Shown here: positions 7,414 through 15,400 of the stretch, piece after piece
Position numbering within the stretch: position 1 is the first letter of the stretch
How the letters are laid out: the number at the start of each line of letters is the position of its first letter
Assembly: GCA_027859055.1 (NCBI GenBank)
Contig: JAQIBO010000103.1
Span: 1-21,301, forward strand
Reading direction: 5' to 3'
DNA: 21,301 bases
Source: Spirochaeta sp.
Lineage (GTDB): Bacteria > Spirochaetota > Spirochaetia > DSM-27196 > Alkalispirochaetaceae
Translations under genes and position numbers: made by a program
The notes under the pieces: generated by a model
Told to the model about the DNA's origin: nothing
Seen by the model: the letters and a program-made list of their open reading frames with translations, nothing else
The model's database searches: none

Positions 7414-7850
7414 TCGATCTGTTCGGAGGCCAGCGCCGCGTTCAGCGCCTCCCAGGGAAGCAGGACACAGCCACGACGCGCCGGATTGGCGCGGATCGGA
7501 TCAAAAATCGCCAGCTCTTCGAGGCCCATCGGCCATTCGGTGACCTCACGGTCCGGGTCGGTCTCCAGTGCCGCGGCAAAGAGCGGGCCGATCGGCTCTG
7601 CGGTTGTCGTACGCATGCCGACGATCAGGTCGTCCAGCAGCGCCGCGGAGGCGGTGCACAACGCGCATCCCTCAACGGCAAATGAACTGACGATAATGCG
7701 GTCATCGATCACCGTCAGGCGGAGTTCCACCCGGTCGCCACACCCGGAGTTCGTACTAACGGCGGAATGAGTATAGTCCTCGCTCAGTGATCCGTTCCGC
7801 GGGGAGCGGGCATAGGCGAACAGCGTCTCCCTGAGAGCATCGTCTAACAT
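7410..7850 (-). CDS. sufU: SufU-type iron-sulfur cluster scaffold / sulfur-transfer protein
   Basis: This 146-aa protein belongs to the IscU/SufU superfamily. The three Cys and one Asp of SufU are all present: C37 and D39 (SGCGD), C62 (GCALCTASAALL) and C128 (PARRGCVLLPWEAL). The long gap before the last Cys marks SufU rather than IscU. In Firmicutes SufU accepts sulfur from the desulfurase SufS, so this copy may deliver sulfide or clusters. An extra Cys (C65) lies near C62. The chosen start is ATG 7850, which has SD GAGGAG 5 nt away; an upstream in-frame TTG at 7871 would overlap that region and lacks an SD. No sufS, sufB or sufD is adjacent. The gene instead leads a three-gene operon with a histidine kinase (ATGA overlap) and a response regulator, which is unusual. 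Confidence 0.87.
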   Translation of the reverse strand: MLDDALRETLFAYARSPRNGSLSEDYTHSAVSTNSGCGDRVELRLTVIDDRIIVSSFAVEGCALCTASAALLDDLIVGMRTTTAEPIGPLFAAALETDPDREVTEWPMGLEELAIFDPIRANPARRGCVLLPWEALNAALASEQIE

Positions 7851-7871
7851 GGAAACTCCTCGATGTTTCAA

Positions 7872-7899
7872 ATTGTAGCGCGTGCACTCGCCTCGTCAA
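7872..7899 (-). promoter_or_regulatory. Sigma70-type promoter of the sufU-kinase-regulator operon
   Basis: On the minus strand TTGACG (7899-7894), a 16-nt spacer and TACAAT (7877-7872) form a near-consensus promoter. The predicted transcript starts at about 7865, giving a leader of about 15 nt that contains the SD GAGGAG before ATG 7850. The promoter lies in the 62-nt gap after the GGDEF gene, so the operon is expressed independently of it. Confidence 0.8.
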
Positions 7900-7912
7900 G
7901 GCTGTCGGTCAT

Positions 7913-8926
7913 CTATCTGTCGACAACGGCGCGGTTCCGGCCGCGATCCTTCGCATGGTACAACCGCCGGTCGGCACGGGTGTTCCAGCTGTCCCGCGAA
8001 TCGTCCGGACGAAGCGTGGCGCCGCCCAAAGAGATCGATACGGGGGTTCCGTTCCACTGTATTCGCCGGGGCACAGAGGCAACCAGCGTATCCGCAATAC
8101 GCATAAGACCGGGAAGATCGGTCTCCGGACACAAAATCACAAACTCGTCACCACCGTAGCGAAACGCTCGGTCACTGGTTCGAATCATCTCGCGAATCAG
8201 CGCGGCCAGCTCCCGAAGCAGGCGATCCCCCGTAGCGTGGCCACCGCGATCGTTAATATCCTTGAAATGGTCAACGTCAAAGATCAGCAACCCGTACCCG
8301 GTTCCGTGGCGTTCACGGTTTGCAAGCGCGATCTGCAGCTCCTCGTCGAGATGGCGGCGGTTATACAGTCCGGTCAGGGAGTCGCGAATCGCCCACCGGG
8401 TGAGCTGCTCGCGCTGCCGATTCGCCCGGACGGCAAATACGAAACTGAACACCGCCGCGATCAGAAGGGCACTGAAAAAGGAGATCATTTCCAGGGGGGA
8501 ACCAAAGATGCTCCACGTCGTCAGAAACTCCTGGGCAACGAAAGATGTGATCGTAACCGCCATGACCGCAAGGGCGAACAGCGGCGGAACGAGATAAAAC
8601 ACGAACAGGATCACCGGAAATACCCAGATCGCGCCGAGAACGCCCAGAACGTAGGCCAACATGATAACGGCGATCGGCAAAATAATGGAGATGATGATGG
8701 ACGGTACGCGTGTCTTGCCGGAAAGCCACGCGTATACTCCGGCAAACGCGCCCGCAGCAACCACGACGGTATCGATCACCCCAACGAGAATGAAGCCCTG
8801 GACGAAGCGGACAACGGCAAATGGTGTCACCACCACTACCGTGAGCGCAGCAACGAGGGACACCAGTGAGAGCTGGTAGTCCTCTCTGAGGCGTATGCGC
8901 GCCGACGGACTCGTCTTTTTCAACAC
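7913..8926 (-). CDS. Membrane-anchored diguanylate cyclase (GGDEF)
   Basis: This protein (337 aa from the chosen start) would make the second messenger c-di-GMP from two GTP. About six membrane segments span residues 17-167. The GGDEF domain covers about residues 178-335: it opens RDSLTGLYNRRHLDEE, has the metal-binding Asp in FDVDHFKDINDRGGH, and carries an intact GGDEF signature at 258-262. An RTSD at 249-252, five residues before it, is a canonical product-inhibition I-site, so the enzyme is probably active and feedback-inhibited. The start is uncertain: GTG 8926 or TTG 8923 directly precede the first plausible residues (LKKTSPSAR), and a longer reading would pass through a promoter-like region and an implausible Cys-rich stretch. 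There is no SD; TATATT sits 7 nt before the GTG, suggesting a leaderless transcript. Confidence 0.9.
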   Translation of the reverse strand: MLKKTSPSARIRLREDYQLSLVSLVAALTVVVVTPFAVVRFVQGFILVGVIDTVVVAAGAFAGVYAWLSGKTRVPSIIISIILPIAVIMLAYVLGVLGAIWVFPVILFVFYLVPPLFALAVMAVTITSFVAQEFLTTWSIFGSPLEMISFFSALLIAAVFSFVFAVRANRQREQLTRWAIRDSLTGLYNRRHLDEELQIALANRERHGTGYGLLIFDVDHFKDINDRGGHATGDRLLRELAALIREMIRTSDRAFRYGGDEFVILCPETDLPGLMRIADTLVASVPRRIQWNGTPVSISLGGATLRPDDSRDSWNTRADRRLYHAKDRGRNRAVVDR

Positions 8927-8933
8927 AAAGAGG

Positions 8934-8939
8934 AATATA
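8934..8939 (-). promoter_or_regulatory. Candidate -10 box of the GGDEF gene, leaderless configuration
   Basis: TATATT on the minus strand (8939-8934) ends 7 nt before GTG 8926. No good -35 hexamer is visible 16-18 nt further upstream. If this is the -10 box, the transcript would begin at or next to the start codon, which agrees with the absence of a Shine-Dalgarno sequence. Confidence 0.4.
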
Positions 8940-8981
8940 GCAGACCGACACCGGCACGAACAGTGAAATCGAACGATGATC

Positions 8982-9044
8982 TTACAAAAGTGTAATCCGC
9001 CGGAAACGTTCCTGAAAACTCGCGGGGGCATCTTACAGCATGTA
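8982..9044. promoter_or_regulatory. Two TACA...TGTA palindromes in the degP/GGDEF divergent region
   Basis: The 142 nt between the divergent GGDEF and DegP genes contain two similar short palindromes: TTACA-AAAG-TGTAA at 8982-8995 and TACA-GCA-TGTA at 9034-9044, 52 nt apart. The second lies 25 nt upstream of the degP start. Both could be operator half-site pairs for one regulator. No clear sigma70 promoter for degP could be picked out. Confidence 0.3.
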
Positions 9045-9068
9045 CAGAAAATGGCAGGAGGCAGGTAT

Positions 9069-10628
9069 ATGAAGACACGAAAATCGTTCGTTCTGAGAAA
9101 TGTGATAACCGGAGCGTTGGTGCTCGCGCTTGGCATCGGCGGCGGCATGCTCGGCGCCGGACTGGCCGGCGGGTCCGAAACGGCAAACCTGACAGCCGCG
9201 GGAGGATCCCAGGCGGAACATATCCTTGCGTCGGATACGCAAGCCGGTACACCGGCGGCGTATTCGGCGGATGACTCGAGCGCCGTGGCGCGTTCGTTTC
9301 AGGAACAGTTTCGCCGGGTCAGCGCGGAAACGCTCCCGGTGGTTGCCGAAATCAACGTGGTAAACCGCGTCACCCGGCAGACGCGGCCCAATCCGTTTGA
9401 GTTTTTCTTTGGGGATCCCCGACAGGCACAACCGCGGGAACAGGAACGCGAAATGCGCGGCATGGGTTCCGGCGTCATCGTCGGGCGTGAAGGAGATACC
9501 GTGTATGTCCTTACCAACAACCACGTTGCCGGTGAAGCCGACGAGATCGAAGTGGTCCTTAACGACGGTCGTTCATTCGATGGGGAGCTTGTCGGCGGTG
9601 ATGAACTGATCGACCTGGCGATGCTGTCCTTTGAAACGCACGGGGAAGTACCGATTGCCCGTCTGGGAAACTCCGATTCTCTCCAGGCGGGTGACTGGGT
9701 GTTTGCCGTGGGTAATCCGCTGGGCTTTCAGTCCTCAATTACCGCGGGAATCGTCAGCGCCACGGCACGTTCCGCCAATGGCCAGGCCGGGATGAGCGGG
9801 GTTACCGACTATATTCAGACCGATGCGGCGATCAACCGCGGCAACTCAGGCGGGGCCCTCGTCAATCTGGACGGTGAAGTCGTCGGTATCAACACGTGGA
9901 TCGCTTCAAACAGCGGCGGCAGCATCGGCCTTGGCTTTGCGATTCCGGTCAACAACGCGCGTCGGGCGATTACCGATTTCATTGAGACCGGCGAGGTCGC
10001 CTACTCGTGGCTGGGTGTTCAGGTCTCCACCCTCGACAGTGAGACGGCAGGAGAGTTCCTGGGATCCCCGGGAGCGCAGATCGATCCGGAGGATACGCGC
10101 GGCGCGTTTGTTTCGGCGATTTACGACGACTCCCCGGCGGCCCGATCGGGAATCCGGCCGGGAGATCTGATCATCGCGGTGAACGGTACACCGATCAGCA
10201 ACAGCAACGAACTGGTGCGAAACGTGGCGGGGCTGACCCCCGGCGATTCGGTCCCGTTTGAGGTGATACGCAACGGCGAACAACAGACGATTACCGTCAA
10301 GACCGGGCGCCGCGACGACACCGCCCTGGCGGACGCCACGCTGTGGCCGGGCATGTCCGTCGCGCCGATAACCGAACAGATTCGCGGGCAACTTGAGTTG
10401 TCCGACAACACCGACGGTGTGATCGTGGCCGGAGTGGCCGGCGAGAGTCGCGCCCGGCAGAGTGGAATTCGCCGGGGCGACGTGATCCAGGCGATCAACG
10501 GACGCCGAATCGAGACAATACACGATTTTTACACGGTGTTGTCCCGGGTTGATGAGGAAGAGGTGCAGTTCCGCGTGCTGCGGGACGGGCAGCAGCTGAT
10601 CCTCGGGTTTGTGCGGCCCACGGCGTAG
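9069..10628 (+). CDS. degP: DegP/HtrA family periplasmic serine protease, two PDZ domains
   Basis: This 519-aa envelope protease/chaperone degrades or refolds misfolded exported proteins. A signal or membrane-anchor segment is at residues 8-35 (VITGALVLALGIGGGMLGAG). The trypsin-like domain spans about 75-290 with catalytic triad H152 (LTNNHVAG), D182 (ELIDLAML) and S260 (NRGNSGGAL). Two PDZ domains follow, at about 300-395 (with AARSGIRPGDLIIAVNG) and 420-515 (with SGIRRGDVIQAINGRRI), to the end. An acidic/polar stretch containing a DPRQAQPREQ-type Q-linker (about 115-130) lies in the LA-loop region. The start ATG 9069 is supported by SD AGGAGG and by the signal peptide; the in-frame ATG at 8976 would put 31 odd residues before it. 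The two-PDZ layout is DegP/DegQ/MucD-like, not DegS. Confidence 0.96.
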   Translation: MKTRKSFVLRNVITGALVLALGIGGGMLGAGLAGGSETANLTAAGGSQAEHILASDTQAGTPAAYSADDSSAVARSFQEQFRRVSAETLPVVAEINVVNRVTRQTRPNPFEFFFGDPRQAQPREQEREMRGMGSGVIVGREGDTVYVLTNNHVAGEADEIEVVLNDGRSFDGELVGGDELIDLAMLSFETHGEVPIARLGNSDSLQAGDWVFAVGNPLGFQSSITAGIVSATARSANGQAGMSGVTDYIQTDAAINRGNSGGALVNLDGEVVGINTWIASNSGGSIGLGFAIPVNNARRAITDFIETGEVAYSWLGVQVSTLDSETAGEFLGSPGAQIDPEDTRGAFVSAIYDDSPAARSGIRPGDLIIAVNGTPISNSNELVRNVAGLTPGDSVPFEVIRNGEQQTITVKTGRRDDTALADATLWPGMSVAPITEQIRGQLELSDNTDGVIVAGVAGESRARQSGIRRGDVIQAINGRRIETIHDFYTVLSRVDEEEVQFRVLRDGQQLILGFVRPTA

Positions 10629-10633
10629 GCCGG

Positions 10634-10682
10634 GGCCCCGGCCTCGCGCAAGGCGGGGCCGGCAGTAGGGGGCGTCGCCCCC
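10634..10682. terminator. Two GC-rich hairpins between convergent degP and hydA
   Basis: The 57-nt gap between the convergent genes holds two stable inverted repeats. One has arms GGCCCCG plus CCT (10634-10644, one bulged G) pairing with AGGCGGGGCC (10651-10660). The other is GGGGGC (10668-10673), 3-nt loop, GCCCCC (10677-10682). Neither is followed by a T-run. They probably stop or insulate transcription from both sides, by pausing or Rho assistance, rather than being classic intrinsic terminators. Confidence 0.5.
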
Positions 10683-10685
10683 CGC

Positions 10686-12461
10686 TCAGCCCCCCGTTAT
10701 CCGATGGGCGTAGCGGGTGTGCAACAAGTGGTGCGACCGCTCGCCCAGCGGGGCTCCGAGGTAGGTCTCGTACAGCTCCCGAACCGCGGGGTTGGTATGG
10801 GAGGTACGCACCGGCTTACCCTCGTCCTCGCGGTAAATCGCGGCGATGCGCGCTTCCCGCACCGCGTCGGTGGTGAAGCGCGGCTGGCCGCCGCCGCCGA
10901 TACACCCACCGGGGCACGTCATCACCTCAACGAAGTGGTACGTTGCCTCGCCGCTTTTAATCCGCTGAAGCAATTTGGTGGCGTTGCCAAGTCCGTGGGC
11001 CACGGCGACGCGCACCTCCACACCTTCCAGAAACGACCACTCCTCCACGGCACCGGTAACGGTGACCGCCGCTTCCTTTACCCCTTCCAGACCGGCGATC
11101 TCCCGCACGTGCAACGATTCCCCCGGCAACGGGCGTCCGGTCACCAGCTCGTGAACGGTGCGCAGCGCCGCCTCCATCACGCCGCCGGTATTGGCAAAGA
11201 TATCCGCGGCCCCCGAAGACAGTCCCAGGGGCGTGTCCATCTCGCCGTCATTCAGGGACGGCAGATCGATTCCACTGCCCTTGATCAGCTGTGCCAGCTC
11301 CCGGGTGGTCAGTACATAGTCGACGTCGGTAACGCCGCTGTCGCTCATCTCCGGACGCTGCGCCTCAAACTTCTTGGCGGTGCAGGGCATGACCGAGACA
11401 ACGGTGATCCGGTCCGCCGGAACGCCGAGTTGATCGGCGAGGTACGTCTTGGCAAGCGCCCCGAACATCTGTTGCGGCGATTTGCAGCTGGAGATGTGGT
11501 CCAGGATGTCCGGGTAAAAGTACTCGGCAAAGTTGATCCACCCGGGGGAACAGCTGGTGAACTGGGGCAGCGCCACCTCCTCGCCGTTCACCAGGGCGCG
11601 CTTGAGACGGGTGAGCAGCTCGCTGCCCTCCTCCAGAATTGTCAGATCCGCGGTGAAGTTGGTGTCAAATACGCGGTCGAACCCGAGGTCGCGAAGGGCG
11701 GTAATCATCTTGCCGGTCACCAGCGTTCCCGGCGGGTAGCCGAACTCCTCTCCCAGAGCGGCCCGGATCGCCGGGGCGGTCTGGACCACCACCGTTTGGG
11801 CGGGGTCCTCAAGGGCGTGGAGGACGCCGTCGATGTGGCGCACCTCGGTAATGGCGCTGGTGGGACAGACCGCGACACACTGGCCGCACTGAACGCACGC
11901 CACCGTCGCCAGATCGTGGGCGAAGGCGGGAGCGATTTGCGTCTGGTATCCGCGGTACTGCGGAAAGAGCGCCCCGACGTTCTGAATCGTGTTGCACGCG
12001 GTAACGCAGCGACGACACTTAATGCACTTTGCCGGGTCCCGGGAAAGCGCCGCGGTGGTTCGGTCCGGATGCGCCTCCGGTTTGGCCCCCGAAAAGGGAA
12101 GCTCCCGGACGCCGGTGAGGTAGGCAAGCTCTTTGAGCTCGCAGTCGTCGGCGCGGTCGCAGTACTTGCAGTCACCGTCGTGCTCACTCAGCAACAGTTG
12201 CACCACCGTCTTGCGCGCCTCCCGGACGCGGCGACTGTTGGTAGAAATACTCATCCCGTCGCGAACCGGGGTGGCGCACGCCGCCGCCAGATTTCGGGCC
12301 CCTTCAACTTCGACGGTGCACACGCGACACGCGCCAAGTGCCTCGTGTCCGTGGAGGTAACAGAGCGTCGGAATGTGAAACCCCGCCTCAAGAGCGGCGT
12401 CGAGGACCGTTGCGTCCGCGGCGGCGTGAACCGCTTTTCCGTTGATCGTGATGTCAGGCAT
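10686..12461 (-). CDS. hydA: [FeFe]-hydrogenase catalytic subunit HydA (HydABC/HndD type)
   Basis: This cytoplasmic hydrogenase subunit (591 aa) reduces protons to H2 or oxidises H2 at the H-cluster. Accessory clusters run in order: an N-terminal [2Fe-2S] (C34, C45, C48, C62), a His/Cys3 [4Fe-4S] (H94, C98, C101, C107) and a two-[4Fe-4S] ferredoxin domain (C146-C156 and C189-C199). The H-cluster motifs are L1 FTSCSPGW (C304), L2 MPCTAKKFE (C360) and L3 MTCPGGCIGGGGQP (C516, C520), followed by the small-subunit-like tail to HHLLHTRY. L1 reads TSCSPGW where the textbook motif is TSCCPxW. The start is ATG 12461, with SD GGAGGAG; it overlaps the upstream fused hydB by 8 nt. A 71-residue N-terminal extension is open but not homologous. 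It is the last gene of the hydC-hydB-hydA operon; maturases HydEFG are not in the window. Confidence 0.96.
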   Translation of the reverse strand: MPDITINGKAVHAAADATVLDAALEAGFHIPTLCYLHGHEALGACRVCTVEVEGARNLAAACATPVRDGMSISTNSRRVREARKTVVQLLLSEHDGDCKYCDRADDCELKELAYLTGVRELPFSGAKPEAHPDRTTAALSRDPAKCIKCRRCVTACNTIQNVGALFPQYRGYQTQIAPAFAHDLATVACVQCGQCVAVCPTSAITEVRHIDGVLHALEDPAQTVVVQTAPAIRAALGEEFGYPPGTLVTGKMITALRDLGFDRVFDTNFTADLTILEEGSELLTRLKRALVNGEEVALPQFTSCSPGWINFAEYFYPDILDHISSCKSPQQMFGALAKTYLADQLGVPADRITVVSVMPCTAKKFEAQRPEMSDSGVTDVDYVLTTRELAQLIKGSGIDLPSLNDGEMDTPLGLSSGAADIFANTGGVMEAALRTVHELVTGRPLPGESLHVREIAGLEGVKEAAVTVTGAVEEWSFLEGVEVRVAVAHGLGNATKLLQRIKSGEATYHFVEVMTCPGGCIGGGGQPRFTTDAVREARIAAIYREDEGKPVRTSHTNPAVRELYETYLGAPLGERSHHLLHTRYAHRITGG

Positions 12462-15400
12462 TGATCTCCTCCTTCCCGTTTCCGTAGCCGTTTCCGGCGA
12501 TCGCTTTTCCGTAGTCGCAGCGCAGGCACCGTTTTGCCTGCCGCAGCGCAACCGCCTCGCACCACGGCTGTTCCACCTCCGCAAAGGTGCGCCGCCGCCG
12601 TTCCGCCGGAATGGTGGGGAGCGGTTCCCGCGCGTACGGCGCGGGGTCTGCGGAGGGATCGTAGGCGGTATCAATCGGTTGCGGTTCCCGCCAGAACGCG
12701 TGGTCCGCGCCGGTCAGGTGCAGGTCTATTCCGTAGGCGCCGCGCTCCCCCGCCGCGATCGCGCGGATGACGCTGGAGGGACCGGAGGCGGCGTCGCCCC
12801 CGGCAAAGAGCCACTCCACCGCCGTAGCTGCGGTAGTCGGATCGGCGTGAACAAACCCCGCCGCATTCGGTTCCAGTTCGACATCGCGGGTGATGTGGGG
12901 GACGTCCAGTTTCTGACCAATCGCCACGATCACCTGGTCCGCCTCTTCAAAGAACTCTTCGTCGTCCGCCGCACGGGGACGTCGGCGGCCACTGCGGTCA
13001 AACTCGCCCAGAGTCATCGTGGAACAGCGAACGCCGGTCGCCGCACCGTTTTCGTCGGTAACGATCTCCATCGGCTGGGTGAGCGTATCAAGGCCCACGC
13101 CCTCCAGGAGCGCCTGGTCGATCTCTTCCGCATACGCAGGCATCTGTTCCCGGGTACGCCGGTAGATCACCTTCGCGTGCGCACCGAGGCGCACCGCGGT
13201 CCGCGCCGCGTCGATCGCGGCGTTTCCCCCGCCGATGACAAGCACGTTTTTCCCCACCGGGACGGAACCGCGAATGTTGTACTGTTTGAGAAAATCGATC
13301 GCGTGGACGACGTTTTTGGCGTCCTCACCGGGAATACCCATTCCAAGACACTCCGGCGCCCCAACCGCGAGGTACACCGCTTCGTAGCCCTCACCACGCA
13401 GGTCGGAAAGGGTGAAATCGGTCCCCAGGGCGCGGCCGGTGCGAATTTCCACGCCCATCTGCTCGATCATCCGAATTTCGAGAGCAAGCGTTTCCCGGGG
13501 AAGCCGGTACTCCGGAATCGTCTGTACCAGCATGCCCCCCGGGCGCGGTCCCGCCTCGTAGACGACCGGCCGGTACCCCCGGCGGGCGAGGAAATATGCG
13601 CAGGAAAGGCCTGCCGGCCCGGCCCCGACGATCGCCACCTTTCGCCGTGCATTATCCTCGCTTTCCCTGACCTCCGGGAGTTGCAGCGTCACCTCCTGGT
13701 CGGCCATAAACCGTTTCACCGCCCGGATGGAGACCGGCGCATCCATAGATGCGCGGCGGCACTTGTCCTCGCAGGTATGAAAGCAGACGCGGGCGCACAC
13801 CGCGGCAAAGGGATTGCGGTTGCGGTGTCGGCGGAGCGCCTCGGCGTACCGTTTTTCCCCGACGAGACTCACAAATCCGGGGATATCAACCCCGGCGGGA
13901 CACCCGGACTGACAGGGCGCGCGCACCAGCCCCGGACACACCCCGGCGGCACAGTGGTGGTCGCGGATATGCTCCTCGTACTCGTGGCGAAAGTGACGAA
14001 TCGTTGAAAGCACCGGATTGGGCGCGGTCTGACCGAGTCCGCACAGCGCGGTGTCGCGAATATGTTCGCCAAGCTGCTCCAGCTGTTCGATATCGCCGTC
14101 TTCACCGTGGCCGTCGCAAATCCGTTCCAGGATTTCCAGCATCCGTTTGGTTCCTACGCGACAGGGGGCGCATTTTCCGCACGACTCCTCCTGGACAAAC
14201 TCCAGGAAAAACCGGGCGACGTCGACCATGCACGCGTCCTCGTCCATGACGATAAGTCCACCGGACCCCATGATCGCACCGAGCTTGTTGAGCTCCGCGT
14301 AGTCCAGCGGAACGTTAAGGAACTCCCGGGGAATACAGCCGCCGGAGGGACCACCGATTTGCGCCGCCTTGAACTCCTTGCCGTTGCGAATGCCGCCACC
14401 GATGTCGTAGATCAGTTCGCCCAGGGGCGTCCCGATCGGAACCTCTACCAGGCCGGTGTTCACCACCGATCCGGCGAGGGCAAACACCTTTGTCCCGGGA
14501 GAATCGGCGGTGCCGATCCCGCGAAACCACTGGGCACCGTTTCTGATAATCGGCGGTACGTTGGCGTAGGTCTCCACGTTGTTGAGAAGCGTCGGCTTGC
14601 CCCACAGCCCCGATTGCGCGGGAAACGGTGGACGCGGACGCGGTTCACCGCGCTTGCCCTCTATGCTGTGTATCAGGGCGGTCTCCTCGCCGCAGACGAA
14701 CGCGCCGCTTCCCATGCGGATATCCAGATCAAATGAGAACTCGGTCCCGAGGATTCCCTCACCGAGAAGCCCCATCGTCCGTGCCTGCTCTATCGCCCGT
14801 TCAAGCCGTTCCACCGCCAGCGGGTATTCCGCCCGGACGTAGACGTAGCCGCGTTGTGCGCCGACCGCATAGGCGGCCAGCGCCATTCCCTCGATCAGGG
14901 TGTGCGGGTCGCCCTCCAGAACGCTGCGGTCCATGAACGCACCGGGGTCCCCTTCATCGGCGTTGCACAGGACGTATTTTTCCGGTCCCGGCGCCTGGGC
15001 GGCGGCCTGCCACTTTATGCCGGTGGGAAAGCCGGCACCACCGCGGCCGCGGAGTCCCGCCTCAAGCATCGTCTCGACCACCGTCTCGGGAGTGCTTTCC
15101 GTGAGGGCGGTGACCAGGCCGACGTACGCGCCGGCACCAAGGGCACTTGCAATTTCCTCGGGGTCGACGCTTCCGCAGTTCTTCAGAACAACGCGGGTCT
15201 GAGCCTCAAAAAAGTCGACGTCGTCCTCCACCGCCGCGATCTCGCCGTCGGCGCGGTTGCGGTGCAGGAGGCGGGTGAGCGGCGTTCCGCCGACCAGGTG
15301 TTTTTCCACGATCTCCGCAGCGTCCTCCGGGCGCACCCCCTCGTAGAAGACGCGCTCCGGGTCCACCGAGATGACCGGCCCCGCGGCACACGGTCCCATG

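Noticed and set aside
6265..7770. Long plus-strand open frame (501 codons) across the kinase and sufU genes
   Set aside because: It runs antisense across two well-supported genes and has no recognisable motif or SD.
7851..7871. TTG start of the SufU-type gene at 7871
   Set aside because: ATG 7850 has SD GAGGAG at ideal spacing, and that SD lies inside the proposed extension.
8927..9148. N-terminal extension of the first GGDEF protein to 411 residues
   Set aside because: It would cross the divergent regulatory gap and reads as an implausible Cys/Arg-rich stretch before the membrane segments.
12462..12674. N-terminal extension of hydA by 71 residues
   Set aside because: The extension is Pro/Arg-rich, non-homologous and lies inside the upstream gene; ATG 12461 has a strong SD and starts exactly at the [2Fe-2S] domain.
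10704..14007. Long plus-strand open frames (586 and 521 codons) across hydA and the fused hydB
   Set aside because: They are antisense to genes with complete cofactor motifs; composition is typical of high-GC shadow frames.
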